Below are positions 1 to 12,600 of a stretch of 64,000 nucleotides of DNA, in pieces; the first letter of the stretch is position 1, and each line of letters starts with the position of its first letter. The translations under genes and the position numbers were made by a program. The stretch covers positions 31,098,401-31,162,400 of the forward strand of contig NC_087067.1 of the NCBI RefSeq assembly GCF_963678635.1, read 5' to 3'. The notes under the pieces were generated by a model, which saw only the letters and a list, made by a program, of their open reading frames with translations, had not been told where the DNA came from and made no database searches. Source of the DNA: Symsagittifera roscoffensis. Lineage: Eukaryota > Xenacoelomorpha > Acoela > Convolutidae.

Positions 1-1062
1 AAGCGGAACTACCAAAAGTTTTTATTCATAATATAGCAGAGATTGTCAAGAATATTGTTCTTATCTGTAAGAATAACATCGAGGGTTGACACTAATTTGA
101 ATTCACTCCATTCGTGTTAAAAGAATATTTCAAACTGTTTATAATAATCATTGCTTAACCAGTTTTTTAACAAATGCGAGTCTTATGTGTGCACTGAGGA
201 AACTTGTCGAAAAAAAAGAAACTAAATGAAATAAATGAAATATTCAAATCGAAAAAACTATTGATAATATCCAATAGTCTGTGTAAAAACCATATATCGC
301 ATTTTTTGAAATTATCAATTATAAGCGAGGATAGCCGGTTGCTCTACCTTTAGCACATAATGTTCCGACCACATTGAAAACAAAAGCAAGTTTTTTTTCT
401 TCACGTTAGTGTCGTTTTACATAGTTGTTGTGATCAAAAAACAATACAAACGTGTATAAAATTAGCGAAATTGGCTAAATTGACTGCTGTTATTCTCAAA
501 AAAGAAAAATAAATAAACACATGAGAAAGTTATCAACAAAAACCCTTTTCTAATTCATTTTCTAGTAAGTTTCCATAAAAAAAAAACAGTAGGAAAAGTC
601 CAGCAGAAAAGATTCGCTGATGCTAATCTATGAAATATATCCTCAGAAATCTATCGTTTTTGTCCCAGGAAAAGCTCAAAGAAAAGGCGCTGTTACGAAA
701 GTCGTAGCAAAATTTGCCTTTTCTGTTTTTAATCCGTTAACAAAATTGCTTGCCTATTGCAGCCTATTTATCACATTTTTACCAAAAGAAACTTCTTTAG
801 AACGACCATTATACAAAATAAGCAGATATATATTGTTAAATAGCATCAAGGTACGGCTTCGAGTGAATAGGCCATCAGAAACTGCCACGAGAGAACATTT
901 TTTGGGCCAGTAAGATTGGTTTAATAACTTTGTCCAATCATTTATTCAACAAAAATTGGTGAGGGGCTCGAACAAAAGAAACGAGAATTTCTTTTGCATA
1001 ATTATAGAGTAGATTTTGCAGACTTTTTGACATTTGCGCGAAATAGTATTTAATGTTTCAAA
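1..1062. other. AT-rich flank upstream of the DUF229 gene
   Basis: I see no coding exon, RNA gene or named repeat here. An open frame of 97 codons at 620-913 has no recognisable motif and is probably chance. The promoter of the gene starting at 1063 should lie in this stretch, but I cannot point to a specific core element. Confidence 0.5.
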
Positions 1063-1411
1063 ATGATGAGGAACTCGTTAGCCCGCATTTTTCGTTCATT
1101 TTTTATGTACTTTTTGAAATTTTATCGTAAATCGCGACTAATTTCTTATGGAAACATGATTACACGAAGATCCTCCTTTGTTCTAACTCTGTTAAAAGTC
1201 ATAACCATTGTTATTTTCTTGATTTATTTCATCAGTACTTTAGTGTATCTGTTGCCAGTGTTGGGAATTGTGAAAAGAAGGACTTTTCTGAGCTTGGATG
1301 ATGCTGTGGCGAGATTTGAGGGCAGACAGAAGTGCTACATGGAGTACATGTCTCTCAATATTTCCAGTCCTCGACTCCCTCCTGAATTGGAGATGATGAC
1401 TTCCACCAATT
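1063..1411 (+). CDS. DUF229 gene exon 1 (membrane anchor)
   Basis: Encodes a basic N-terminus, then the hydrophobic anchor and the start of the stem region. The donor is T|GTGAGT at 1412. It ends in phase 1, and the leftover T completes a Cys codon with exon 2. Confidence 0.65.
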
Positions 1412-3459
1412 GTGAGTACCAAAACAAACTGTGTGCGATTTGCGACTGACTTCAATTGAAATACAGTACAGCAAGAATAGTTGAGACAGGAGTTTGGGTT
1501 GAGCACAAGTTCGAAACATACACATTCATCGAGCACGGTCAAAACATACCTCGACCACAGTCTAGCACGGTCGAAACATACCTCGAGCTCGGTCGAAACA
1601 TACATCGAGCATGGTCGAACAATTTCGAAACCTACCTTGAGCTCGGTCGGGCAGTTATATTCCATGGTAAAAATCGATTATATTATATTCCAATTATAAT
1701 CGATTTTTGTGGTCAAAAATGTTGCCGTTATAATCCGTTATAATTACACTTTGGTTATAACCACACAATCGATTATAATCCCTTATAAGTTCTCATTTAA
1801 AAAAAAAATAAATCGTTAAGTTAATGGATTATAATCCCTATAAGTCATTATTTTTAGAGAAATTAAATCGTGATATTAATGGATTATAATCTTTATAAGC
1901 TTCTCCCAAAGTTCTGCATAATTTGCAACTTTTCTGCCTTACACAATCTATTCGATTTCTAAGCCTGCTCGCAGTTAATTTGTCTTTGCGAAACCATGCA
2001 CCTCACACTATAAACACAAGTCTTCTCAATTTTAAACACCCCAATTGAACACGCCCATCCCCCATACCCCACCCACAAATTTATCCGCACACCCACCTGC
2101 CTTTCCTCCTATTCACCCTACCCAACCCCACAACAAATTGAAAAATCCGTCAGTTTCGGTACGGGGCACGCGTTTGTAGGTGTTTTGGTGCCGGGCACGC
2201 GTTTACGGTATTTTTCACTTATTGTTATGGGCAAGTGGTGGTAAACGAAGAAAGTAAGAGGTGTGAGTTAGTAGGAGGGTGAGACAAGTAGAAAAAAAGA
2301 CATTTTCAAACAAAACAATTTTTCGCTTCAGCCAAATGTAAAACAAAAGTTAGGGATTGCAATCTTCAAGGTTTTGGAAAACCTAAGCTCTTTCTCACAA
2401 AAAATTTATTATAAATCTTTAAAATCCGTTATAATCATTTAATGATTATACCTGATCTATAATATTCCATAATACTGGATGAAATTAGTTTCTATTTTGT
2501 TTGTTTTGCAATCGGTTATTTTTCCAATAAAATCGATTGGTTTAGAATTTTACGGAGACAGGCCGTGAAAATCCGTTATAATTGATTGCTATTCATGGAA
2601 CTTTATTGCGGATACCTCGAGAACAGTCAAAAAATTCCGCAATATTTTGGATACCTCGAGCGGATACCTTTATTGCGGATACCTCGAGAACAGTATTTTG
2701 GATACCTCGAGCGGATACCTTTATTGCGGATACCTCGAGAACAGAATATTTTGGAGTCGAAAAGAAAATTTTTTCTCAAGTTTCACTTTTTTGGATTATC
2801 GACTCAATATGCAAAAGTTATTTCAAGAAATATTTCAAAAACTGGAGAAATAGCTCAAAAATAGTTGATCTATACAAAAAAATTGAATTGCATTAAAATC
2901 TAATAATTTCATAGTAATCAAAAAGCGTCATTAGAAGTTACCCGAAAACAATACAACATAACGTTTAAATTTCGATAACTCAAGTTGTTTGAAAGTCGAA
3001 ACATACCAGAATTCGGTCGAACACGGTTGAAACCTATCTTACTTGGGTCGAGCAAAGTTGAGCACATTTTTTTTTTCGGTCGAGCAGAGTCAAAACATAT
3101 ATTACTTGGCCCGAGCACGGTCGAACATATGTTTTTTTGGCCGAGCACGGTCGAAATATATATTGCTTGGGCCGAGCTTGGTTGAGCTTATTTTTTTTTG
3201 TTCGAGCACTGTCGAAACATACATTAGTTGGGTCGAGCAAAGTCGAGCATATTGTTTTCTGTAGAGACGATTGAGGCATACATTTTTTGGTCGAGACGGT
3301 CAAAAAATGAAGTGAGCACCTCTACCCGGGCTTTTTCAATCTAAGAGAATAATAGGAAAAGCTAAAACAAAGGTTTTTTAATTTTCAAATTCAAGGAAAA
3401 GGTTTGCCGGGAAGTTGTTAAACTGATAAAAGAGTGTGTTGAAATCATAGTGATCAGAA

Positions 3460-3511
<52 letters not shown>

Positions 3512-6500
3512 AGCTCCTCAGTCGATTGTCTTAACTGCTTCGATCTCTTCGGAAATGTTTTTCTCCAGTTGTTCTTCCCAATTGCTGTTAATTTTCCTTC
3601 AGTCGCGCGGTCGCTTTTATCTTTCCTTTGGTCGTGCCGGTCGCGGAAACCTTTCCTCGGTCCGCAAAGTGTAAACATGCCAAATTTTGATCGTGGAGGT
3701 CTGAAAATATCCACATTTGGTCGCAACAAACTGGAAATGCCAAAACTTGATCACAAATGTCTGATCATCAAGCCAAAATCTCGACCCGGTACTGTCTCAT
3801 TCTATTTCCCTCAAAATTAACAGATAAAATAACCGACAAAATTATGCAGATTGAAAATTTTGGGGAGTACCAGGTGAAATAAAGCTGCAATCCAATCATT
3901 ACGTTCACTTTTTTCTTTCCAAGAAGTATCTTAAATTATCTTGAAGTACCATTCATTCGAGTTTCACCTAAAAATTTGGTCCTGATAAAATTCTAGACCG
4001 ACTGTAGCTATGGTTGATGTCTTATGTGTGTATTGGGATTAGGCACCCGAGTGAAGCCGACAGCGAGGAGCTGTGGGATTGCGAGAAGACTGTACCAGAA
4101 CAAGTACAAGTCAGACTGCACCAGACGAAAGTCCATGCAGCTCTGTAGGGTGAGAACCAATCAGCTTCACTTCTATGTCAAAGAGTATCGTTTATGTTTT
4201 TTGAGCAGAATTTGTATTATTTAAAATTCATCATTGTATTAACAAATTGCAAACATTTGGATCAATTTTTAAGGTTGACGAAGTTGAATTGTATTTAATG
4301 AAAAATATGAGTAATTTCGGGCTTCAAGCCATTTTTTGTTTTTGGAATCACCTTTAAACTCATATCAAAGTGTTTAAGGACTGTTTAATGACTAATGTTT
4401 AATCTTTTACCACCTGCTATATGGTATTATAAACAAAAAAGGGTGTTTGCATCAAGATATATGCAATAACAAACTGATTACTTTTGTCACATTTTCACTC
4501 TCAATTGTTTTTCCATGTGTAAATTTCAGAAGGACAAACTGACAGACGTGGCCTACACATTCCGATGTGATGACATCCCCATTTGCAGATTCAGGAGACT
4601 GTTCCTCGCGTTCCCCCAGTACGGAGTCCTCATCTGGACACACGGGGGACTGAGTGAAATGGAGAAAATGCTCACAAAAGTCTCCAAATTCGCTTCATTT
4701 GCTTATGTTTCATGCGGAGACATCTTAATACAGTTTATTGATTTCGGTCTCTTGGAACCCAAATTATTGATCAGAGGCCAAACTTGGTCCAAATCAGAAC
4801 TCTTGAGTATTAAAAAAACTACAAGAGCGAATCAGAATCCGTCTATAACAGTCTTAATTTTTGATTCCGTTTCGAGAACTCATTTCTACAGAAGTATGCC
4901 GAAAACGACTGAAATGTTGCACCAGATCAACCAGCGGAATAATCGATTTCAGCAGAAAAGTTACAGCGTGTTTGACTTTGAGTTGATGAATGCGATGTAC
5001 CATCGTACTCTGGGCAATCTGGGCTACTTATTCTGGTCCAATTTCTCTAATATTAATGACACGATGAAGGCCTCACTGCCCATTGGAATGCTGTTCAGAC
5101 ACTTCAAGAGCAGAGGTGAAGTAAAAATAGTTGTGAATGTCATGTTTTCAGCCCAGCTAGTTATCATATCTAAGCTTTTCTGCAGTTCTAAAAAAAACGA
5201 TACAGTTTTGACTTCAAGATACAGTTTTTAAGTACCCCAGGTTAAAAGCTTTCTCATTATTGATTTTACGGCTAAAACTTTTGTTGGATGAAGGTGAACC
5301 AAGATTATAAGATTTTTTAATATATTCTTAGTATGTACTACTACGAGACATGAACGTTGCTCAAAAAAAAATTTCACAAAATCTTTAAAAAAAACAATAC
5401 TCGAAACTTCATTTTAAAGAGGAAATATTTGACTGATAATTGTTGAAGAATGATAAAGAGTTCCTTTTGAAAATTTTATCCCGTTAAAATGATTTATACG
5501 CAATACAGTGCTGATTTAAATTAACCGGACAAAACGCGTTAAACTTGAAATTTAAAACGCATTTTTCTCAAATTGGGTTGAGTTTAGGTGAAAACTTATG
5601 AAAACAAAACTTGCTTAAAATTTTAGCAGAATTAAAATGGTGTAATTTGTTTTTGCAAAATTCGGGCCCGAAATTTTACCCCAAAATGGGTCATTTTTGG
5701 CTTTTCTTAGTTAATCAAAAATTACGACGAAAATACTCAGTCAATCACAGACATAATTATATCAAAGTGAGCTCCTTACGTAGCCCAACAAACTTTATGA
5801 AGGGTATTTTCTCCACAACATTGTATAAGTTAACTTATTTTGTTTGATAGACAAAAAAGGTTGTTTTTACTATATAAAATACCAACTATTTATTTAAAAA
5901 CAATTTTTAAACCGTTTGCAACTTTTTTTGGAGAAAATACCCTTCATAAATTTTGTTGGGCTGTGTAAGGGGCTCACTTTGATATAATTATGTCTGTGAT
6001 TGACTGAGTATTTTCGTCGTAATTTTTGATTATCTAAGAAAAGCCAAAAATGACCCATTTTTGGGGTAAAATTTCTGGCCCGAATTTTGCAAAACAAATT
6101 ACACCATTTTAATTCTGTTAAAATTTTAAGCAAGTTTTTTCTTCATAATTTTTCGCCTAAACTCAACCCAATTTGAGAAAAACGCGTTTTTAATTTCAAG
6201 TTTAACGCGTTTTGTCCGGTTAATTTAAATCAGCACTGTACTTCTGTGATTGGCTGGAGAATTCTGAGCAGTTGGAGCATTCTGGAGCTTTCGTTTTTAT
6301 TTTCGTCGTCGTTTATTTGAGGCTACTTGACGATGCACATGGACGATCTGTGCTGGTACTCCACTCAGGGGACGGCAAAGGACTTGCAGGCGATCAAGTG
6401 GAACCAGACCGACCCAGATAGACTGCTGGGGGTGGAGACCAGGATGGATATGGAGGAGAAGCAGGAGGAGAACTTCATCGACACTTGGGGGCTCTCAGAT

Positions 6501-8256
6501 GCCAGCTGCCAATTTCTAATACACAGTATTACTCACATTTCACTTTACATAGGATCGATGACACTAATCAGAACCCCTGGGTTTTTATCGAGTTTTATTA
6601 GATAGAGCAAATAAGCAGCTTGGACTGTTTTAAAGTGTCCGTTTAACGGAACTAAAAAATCAGAACGCGTTGTTTTTCAAGTTCTGAAGGTTGAAAAGTT
6701 TGTATGAACATAGAAAAAAAACATCAAACTAATTCAGTAGCCGACATTTAAACGGTGCTATTAGGTCAAGTTGTGTCCAAATTGAAAATTCTGAGAAGAT
6801 CTCTTAAATTGTAGTTGCTCTTGACTTCTATCTTTTCAAACCAAATTTTATGACTCCCGATTTATAACGGACTAATTTGTAAGAAGAAGAAAATAAATGT
6901 GCTTAGATAGAGCACTCAACCCTTACCACCAACTGAATGAAATCTGCATGAATGGTCGACACCAGTTTGACTACTACCTCTCCTACCTATACGACTACGA
7001 ACACACCTTGCGCACCAGAAACATACCATATATGGACATATTCCTCTCTAATCTAAACCACGACGAAAGCGCACTAAGACTGCAGGGCGTGGACAAACAT
7101 CTTGCTGATTATATTAACAAAACTGTTCACAATTCCAGAAATTCTATCATGATTCTCGTCAGTGACCATGGAAATAGTTACAGTACTTTTGAGAACTATG
7201 ACAAAACTGAGTTTGAGAGGGAACTTTACCATCCTATGTTTTTCATGATAGTACCCCCTAATGTGAAAAAACAGATGGGAAAAGAAATGTATAACAGACT
7301 TGTCGCAGCTCAGAGGAAAGTCACAAATATGGGCGACGTCAGAAGGCTGTTGAAATGTTTTCTTTACCGGAAGTTTTCACATCGACAATGTGGCGATCTT
7401 TTTATGCCAATTTCTCGATCTAGAAGTTGCTGTGATTTGAAATTTCACTCCGATGAAACAAAATGTATTTGCGACCAAGTTTCTGAAAACAAACTACAGA
7501 ATGATGATTTGGAAGAGCTTTTTGTGACTACAACGAATGAATATTTCACCAAAATGGTGATAAAACTAGTTGGTACAAAACCAGAAAAACAATTAAAATC
7601 TCCCTGCCAGAACGACGTAAAGCTGAACCTTTTACGCAATGCATTAAAATTATTCTATAGTGTACGTTAGTAAAAAACGTTTTAACGTAATTTTAAGACA
7701 TCCGTAGAAAAAAAATGCGAAGCTTAATGAGCAGGCCAACCTGGAAACTGCAGAAACATCGTTTTTTCATCCTTAACAAGTAATAGGTATCCTAGTTGAC
7801 ATTTAAACTACCTAATATAATCACTAAGCTGCCTCTTTCATCCCGCTTTCTTTTGCTTCGGTAATTATTTTTTCAAAAATGCGTTTGGAAAACTTTTAAC
7901 ATTGGAGGTCAATGAAAATAATAATGATGGAGGTGATGAAATATGATGAGTCGATACGATACTGTTTTGCTCCGTGTGGATTGAGGTTTTCTCATATATT
8001 TTGTTTTAAGGAATCTCGATCTGAGGCTAAAGGTCTCTTTTATGTTTCTTCCGATCCACTTAAACTGTACAGTAGCCGAGTGGCCTTTTACACCCCCAGA
8101 AGTGGCAGTAAAACACGTGCGTACCAACTGACCCTGGAACAGTTCGTATCCAGAACACACACTTACACTCAATGCTCAAGAGGAACAAAGAAGATGAAAG
8201 AGTGTTTTTGTGTCAAAAAAGAGCGCCCAGAAAGAAAGAATAGAAACCTGAACTAA
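1063..8256 (+). CDS. DUF229 (sulfatase/phosphatase-fold) type II membrane protein, six exons
   Basis: The exons 1063-1411, 4043-4149, 4530-5115, 6322-6525, 6907-7661 and 8011-8256 (ending in TAA) join in phase (1,0,1,1,0) through GT-AG introns and give about 748 residues. Residues ~37-66 form one long hydrophobic segment after a basic N-terminus, which fits a type II signal anchor with the rest luminal or extracellular. Family marks are the strand-Asp motif VLIFDSVSR with the following MPKT in exon 3, NLNHD and SDHG (metal-binding Asp-His) in exon 5, and the Cys-rich end CFC in exon 6. DUF229 proteins belong to the alkaline-phosphatase superfamily; their substrates are mostly unknown. The segment where relatives have a V-G-x-N-T-x-P-N nucleophile motif reads VFDFELMN here, so catalysis is doubtful. 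The start is the first ATG in the exon and gives an anchor of the expected kind. Exon ends were chosen by phase and splice signals, not by transcript data. Confidence 0.8.
2606..2745. repeat. Minisatellite, GCGGATACCTCGAGAACAG-type units
   Basis: Three to four tandem copies of a GCGGATACCTCGAG / TTTTGGATACCTCGAG unit within intron 1 of the DUF229 gene. Every reading frame here is repetitive, so the overlapping open frames are not genes. Confidence 0.75.
2993..3305. repeat. Minisatellite, TCGAGCACGGTCGAAACATA-type units
   Basis: About eight diverged copies of a ~33-bp unit built on TCGAGCA..GTCGAAACATA. A shorter cluster of the same unit lies at 1505-1650 in the same intron. Confidence 0.7.
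3458..3504. repeat. GA microsatellite
   Basis: Nearly pure (GA)n run with one AAA interruption, inside intron 1. Confidence 0.95.
4043..4149 (+). CDS. DUF229 gene exon 2
   Basis: Acceptor TTAG|GC at 4041-4042 and donor G|GTGAGA at 4150. It adds 35 codons rich in Cys, Arg and Lys, consistent with the Cys-containing N-terminal part of the family. Both phases fit the neighbours. This exon has the weakest homology support of the six. Confidence 0.5.
4530..5115 (+). CDS. DUF229 gene exon 3 (start of catalytic fold)
   Basis: The acceptor AATTTCAG ends at 4529 and the donor G|GTGAAG is at 5116. It encodes 195 residues including VLIFDSVSRTHFYRSMPKT, the family's first metal-site strand, and then the divergent VFDFELMN segment. 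It ends in FKSRG, which joins YLTMHMDD of exon 4 in the usual family order. Confidence 0.8.
5506..6238. mobile_element. Tc1/mariner-type palindromic MITE in intron 3
   Basis: The two arms (5506-~5822 and ~5929-6238) are long, near-perfect inverted repeats around a ~105-bp centre. The ends read CAGTGCTGATTTAAATTAAC in inverted orientation and are flanked by TA on both sides (5504-5505, 6239-6240), as expected for Tc1/mariner insertion. It encodes no transposase. The two similar short open frames in its arms are mirror copies of the same non-coding sequence. Confidence 0.85.
6322..6525 (+). CDS. DUF229 gene exon 4
   Basis: Acceptor TTTGAG|GC and donor A|GTATTA at 6526. It encodes 67 codons starting with the YLTMHMDD segment and ending CQFLIH. 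Phase 1 at both ends matches exons 3 and 5. Confidence 0.65.
6907..7661 (+). CDS. DUF229 gene exon 5 (metal-binding half)
   Basis: Acceptor GCTTAG at 6901-6906 and donor AGT|GTACGT at 7662. Its 251 codons include NLNHD, ILVSDHGNSY and FERELYHPMFF, which match the conserved lower half of the family domain. The rest is the Cys-rich C-terminal module. Confidence 0.8.
8011..8256 (+). CDS. DUF229 gene exon 6 (C-terminus)
   Basis: The acceptor TTTTAAG follows a T-rich tract. It encodes 81 residues and TAA, including the Cys-rich CSRGTKKMKECFC ending typical of family C-termini. The frame is open upstream to 7912, but phase and the splice signal favour a start at 8011. Confidence 0.7.
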   Translation, partial: ESRSEAKGLFYVSSDPLKLYSSRVAFYTPRSGSKTRAYQLTLEQFVSRTHTYTQCSRGTKKMKECFCVKKERPERKNRNLN

Positions 8257-11104
8257 CTAAGTTTCTGGCAGTTTATTTAGCTTCATTTTGAACATTTTGG
8301 TGTGGACTTTTTTATTTTAAAATTTCTATAATCTGAGTCATTTCAGTGATTTTTTAGGAAACTTGTATGTAATGTCAAAATGTAGGTCTTTTCGGCTTTT
8401 CCCCACATGATAAAAATTAAAATTACATTTATCTTACAAAATTGGACTCATTTCACTTAAATGCAGGGCTGATATCCCGCGAGTTAAATTAAGCGAAATG
8501 GCGAACATTGCATAATTGCTGACTATTAAATACGCATTTGTTAATGAAATTTATGCGCAGAAAACTGCCAAAAATTGGAGAAAAAAGTCAGTTTGAGGCC
8601 CAATTAAGTAAAAATGCTTCGTTTTAACCAGTCGCATAATAATATTGAGCCTTTCCTAGTAACAGTGTCCCATCTAAGTTATAAAAATTATCGTTTGGGT
8701 TGGTAGAATCGAAAGACTCCAAAATGTAATGTCAAACACTCGAACTTACTGTGGTAAAAATCAAGACCAGTAGCGATGCCTGATTCGTATCTAGTGTAAG
8801 AGCAGCAGAGCAAGCGTGTTTTATTTATCAGACTTCAAGATCTTTACATTCGGTCAAAGCAGCCTTCACCATTTCTCCCCTCTACTCAAACTCGTTTCCC
8901 CTTGGAATCTCCATTACGGTTTTTTTTTTAAAATTGTATGTAGTTTAAATATCAAAACACTTCACATGTTTGGTGGATTTCATTGTTGAACCGAACGGTT
9001 GATGGCTGCTTAACCGTCATCTTTTTTAGCATAGTAATTGTTTAGACTATCCGTTGTTATCGGATAGATAAAGAGTTCTGGCAAATTAACATAACTTCAA
9101 TTTGAAAGTTCGAGATTGGGTTTTTCATCTATAATTTGATTAGAAGTAATCTATAATTTGATTAGTTTTTGTGACTTTCTCTAGAATGTTTGTAGCTGAA
9201 GAAAAAAAAACTCGACATTTGCTTTGATAAAAAGCAATCGTTATCTGTAATACTTTTTGATGCTGTAATACTTTCTTGTTTGGCATGAAATTGAGAATGA
9301 GAATAAAATTTAAATGATGTTTTAACATTGGGGAAAAAATTACTATAAGCTGAGCCGATCTCAAAAAACAGCAAAAAAATTAACATAATTTTTTGATTAC
9401 TACGTATAACAATCTATACTAGTGGTGAGCTCTGCTTCGTGCCCATTAAGCGTATTGGAGTTTGCATACAGTTTTTTCTATTCTCAGCTTCTTGGTTTTC
9501 GGTAAAAACAGCTTCAATTGTCGATTCAACTTGAAAGAATTCTTCTTTTTGTTTTGAAATTTTTTGTTCGAAATGCATGCTTTTTAGCCACTATCTGAAA
9601 CTTTTACAAGCATAAATTTGAAAAAAAAAAACATAGAATTTTATTAGTCATTTCAAATTTTTTTTCAATTTCTGGAAAAAGTCACTATCTCAAATTTTTT
9701 AAGAGAAAGTTGTCAGATGTTGGAAATTTTCAACAAATCTTATGAGAAGTTTTAAGATAGGAGATTTATTTTGTAGAATGGCCATGCCGGTAACATTTGA
9801 ACTTGTAGGAAAATGGAATTTACGCAGTCGTTTGCTCTAAAAACGTTTTTGATCAAAAGCAGAAAGAACATAAAATTTTCAGAATGTTTCTCCTTCAAAA
9901 CTAGTTCTGGAGTAATATGGAAGAGGGGAGGGGGTTGAAAGGGACTTCAGTTAAACTACAAGAAACAATTACTTAGAGTTTGAGTTTTAACAATTTGAAA
10001 TTTTTCTGAAATATTCCACTCTATCGAGGGGCACAATTTGGAGGCTGTAGGTTAATGGAATCCAGAGACAAGTTTTTAAAGCTGTTCAAAATGTATTTGG
10101 TGTAACATAAATTTTATCAGCGCTCTTATCTTGTCGCGGATTCCGCAACAAGCAAATTTTGCTAGTTAATCTGGATTCAGTAAACGTAAACGGATTTCGC
10201 AAATGCAAGCGGGTTCCAAATTTTGTTTATCAACCTGAAATACAATCAGTTCTTGTTTATGAACAATTTAAATCTTGATCTACAATTTTTATCTAGCAAA
10301 TGCGAAATTTAAAGCAGATTATTATGTCAAAAGAAACCTCGAACAAGTTTTACACCGTTAATCACGTAAATCATGGATGTATCCTTTAATGTTTGGAACA
10401 GAATTCCCAGTGGGCAATACTTAAGATCAAAATTTTGGAAACAAATCCGATGTAACATAAATGCCTGCTGAGGTTTTTGCCGTCAAGAATATTTAGCGAG
10501 AAGATTTTCGGATTAATGTGTTTGAGGTCAGTCAGATTTGTCCTTATGTAGATAGAGAACGAACTGCTTAACGTCTGGACTTAAACTGCTCACTTTTTGT
10601 TTTTTTTTGTGTGCTTTCTAATTTAAAATTTGTCGTACTCTTTTTTTTATGCAGTTTCATTCTTTAACTTTGCAAGATATTTCGAGATAACAATAAAAAA
10701 TACTTCTGCTTCAAAAACTCACCATTAGCACTTAGAATTTAGACAATTTTATTATACTGCAATATCCGGACATACGATTCTAAATTCGACCTCTAAGTTC
10801 AAATGGCTAAATTCTGACCTAAACAAGTTGCATTATCTTTATTAACATTGAGTAAGCCTGTTCTAGCTAATTTTAATTTCTTCCTTTCTCTTCTAGTTTT
10901 AAAACATAGTGATGAAGACATAATTTTAAATTATTTCATTTTAAATGAATTGAATTGGTTGTTTAATTTGAAATGAAGTTAGCAGGGATTTAGATCAAAA
11001 GTTTGGTGGTAACACTCAGCTAATGGAATTTATTGAGGCTGAACTTACTGGTGGCCCATGCGTGGAATAAAAAAGGTTTACCTAACAGATGCTTTCATAT
11101 GGAA
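8257..11104. other. Intergenic AT-rich DNA, nothing recognised
   Basis: I see no exon-like stretch, RNA gene or clear transposon end here. Short open frames (for example the overlapping minus-strand pair near 9140-9386) have no family motif. Confidence 0.5.
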
Positions 11105-11109
11105 TCCGC

Positions 11110-11192
11110 AAACAAAATGCAGATTCTGCCTACAATTTGCGGAATCTGCTTACAGTTTGCAAATTCCGCTTGCAGTTGCGGATTCTGCAACA
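11110..11192. repeat. Short minisatellite of ~20-bp units
   Basis: About four diverged units on the theme GCGGAATCTGCTTACAGTTT. Related words occur around 10135-10215. Confidence 0.55.
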
Positions 11193-11887
11193 ATGCAACT
11201 TTACTATATGATTTTTTTGTCCGTTGCATGGTATATTTAAATGGTGTATTTTTGCTGAGTTTGATTCAACTGCTAGTGTATAAAGAAGACTGTAACAAGA
11301 AAAATCCAAGATTCTCACGATATTTGTGGAGTTTTATATATTTTTTTATTTATAAAACATTGTGCAAACAACCATCAGCAAATGTCAGCCAAATAAAAAA
11401 CTATTTAAGATAAAAATTTGTTTTGAATCAGCAATTATCCAATTTTCGAGATCCGTTGATAACATTTGCACGTAATTATTTGTCTATGAATACATCTATT
11501 TATAAGCAGCTTTTTTCATCAGAAAGGTAGATGATTAAATTATACCCTCACTGACAAAAGCGGATTTCAGGATCGAACATGAGATCACTTTTAGTATCAA
11601 AAAACATGAAGTTGAAAAACCTATATTAACAAGGATTTTGATCAATTCTATATCAATGATAGGAAGGATAGGAAAAATGATAGGAAATGATAGAAAAATC
11701 AATTCATATCGATTCTAAAGCGATTTCTTTTTTTTGTTTTTGTATTTATACAGCTTTGCTTTTCTGAACTTTTAGATTGCTTTATATCAAACTGAAATCA
11801 TTTTATTCGACATTAAATTACATCAAAATTAAAATTAAATTACATTTTAATTTTGATGTAAATGACTGAAATTAAATTACATCAAAT

Positions 11888-12052
11888 CAGGGGCGCATGT
11901 AGAATTTTTTTTTGGGGGGCAGCGGATTTTTATTAAAAAAATACGAAAACTTTGTCGACCAAATTGATTTTCTGAACTCTGTCCGCCAAAAATTGATATC
12001 TCAGAATAGTATAAAAGGGAGATCCTTTGGGTCGGCAGGGGGTCGAATTCCT
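11888..12052. mobile_element. hAT-like MITE fragment (CAGGGGCG family)
   Basis: Starts CAGGGGCGCAT and shares internal blocks with the full copies at 17380 and 21213 (TTTGTCGACCAAATTGATTTTC and the CCTTTGGGTCGGCAGGGGGTCGAAT block). The right end is missing, so this is a truncated or eroded copy. Confidence 0.65.
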
Positions 12053-12600
12053 AAAGCAAAGCATCTTTTTCCTGCAAGTTGTGCCAAAACTTTGGGCAAG
12101 AAAGAAAATCAGAGAAGTTCTGCTTTTCGTTTTAATTTTAATCACTGCCTATAATCCTGAAATGGCAAAATCCTCATGAGATCTCCGAAAACTAATAGTT
12201 TCGGTAAAAAAATTACCTCATGTGACCGTAGGTATTAGTGACCTTGTGACAGGTTTTTCTAGAGGGTTAATTTTTGCTGAAAACTTGAAAGAAAACAATG
12301 TGTTTGGTATACCAAAAAATTAGCATGAGGCTATAAAGTGATTTTTTAAAAGACAAAAAAGTCAATTTAAATGAGCTTGGATCATTGTTCTTAGACTTTT
12401 TAAGGTGCCTTGAAAAACTTAAGCTGTTTTTGACAAAGCGATTGTTTTTCTTACGGCATCAAAAAAATTGATTAAAGTCTTTTTTAATCCGATAAGATTT
12501 CGAAATTGGGTTGTACTTACTCAGACTCAAACTATCTAGAATCTCTATTTAAACCGATTCAAAACCTCTTTCAATCCAATTTTGTCTGATTGTTACTATT

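Larger units (their letters stand above)
1412..4042 (+). other. Intron 1 with minisatellites
   Basis: A 2.6-kb intron. It contains a GGTCGAAACATAC/TCGAGCACGG minisatellite (1505-1650), AT-rich words of the TTATAATCGATTATAA type (1668-1900 and 2400-2600), a GCGGATACCTCGAGAACAG array (2606-2745), a second divergent copy of the first minisatellite (2993-3305) and a GA microsatellite (3458-3504). I recognise no further exon, though one that keeps phase cannot be excluded. Confidence 0.5.

Noticed and set aside
1505..3305. Regularly spaced repeats that might suggest a CRISPR array
   Set aside because: The units are contiguous diverged minisatellites without unique spacers, inside an intron of a eukaryotic gene.
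3450..3729. Open frames with long Arg-Glu or Ser-Leu runs
   Set aside because: They translate the GA microsatellite and its flank; low-complexity artefacts.
5611..6133. Two similar open frames on opposite strands (5611-5847 plus, 5894-6133 minus)
   Set aside because: They are mirror images produced by the arms of the palindromic MITE, not genes.
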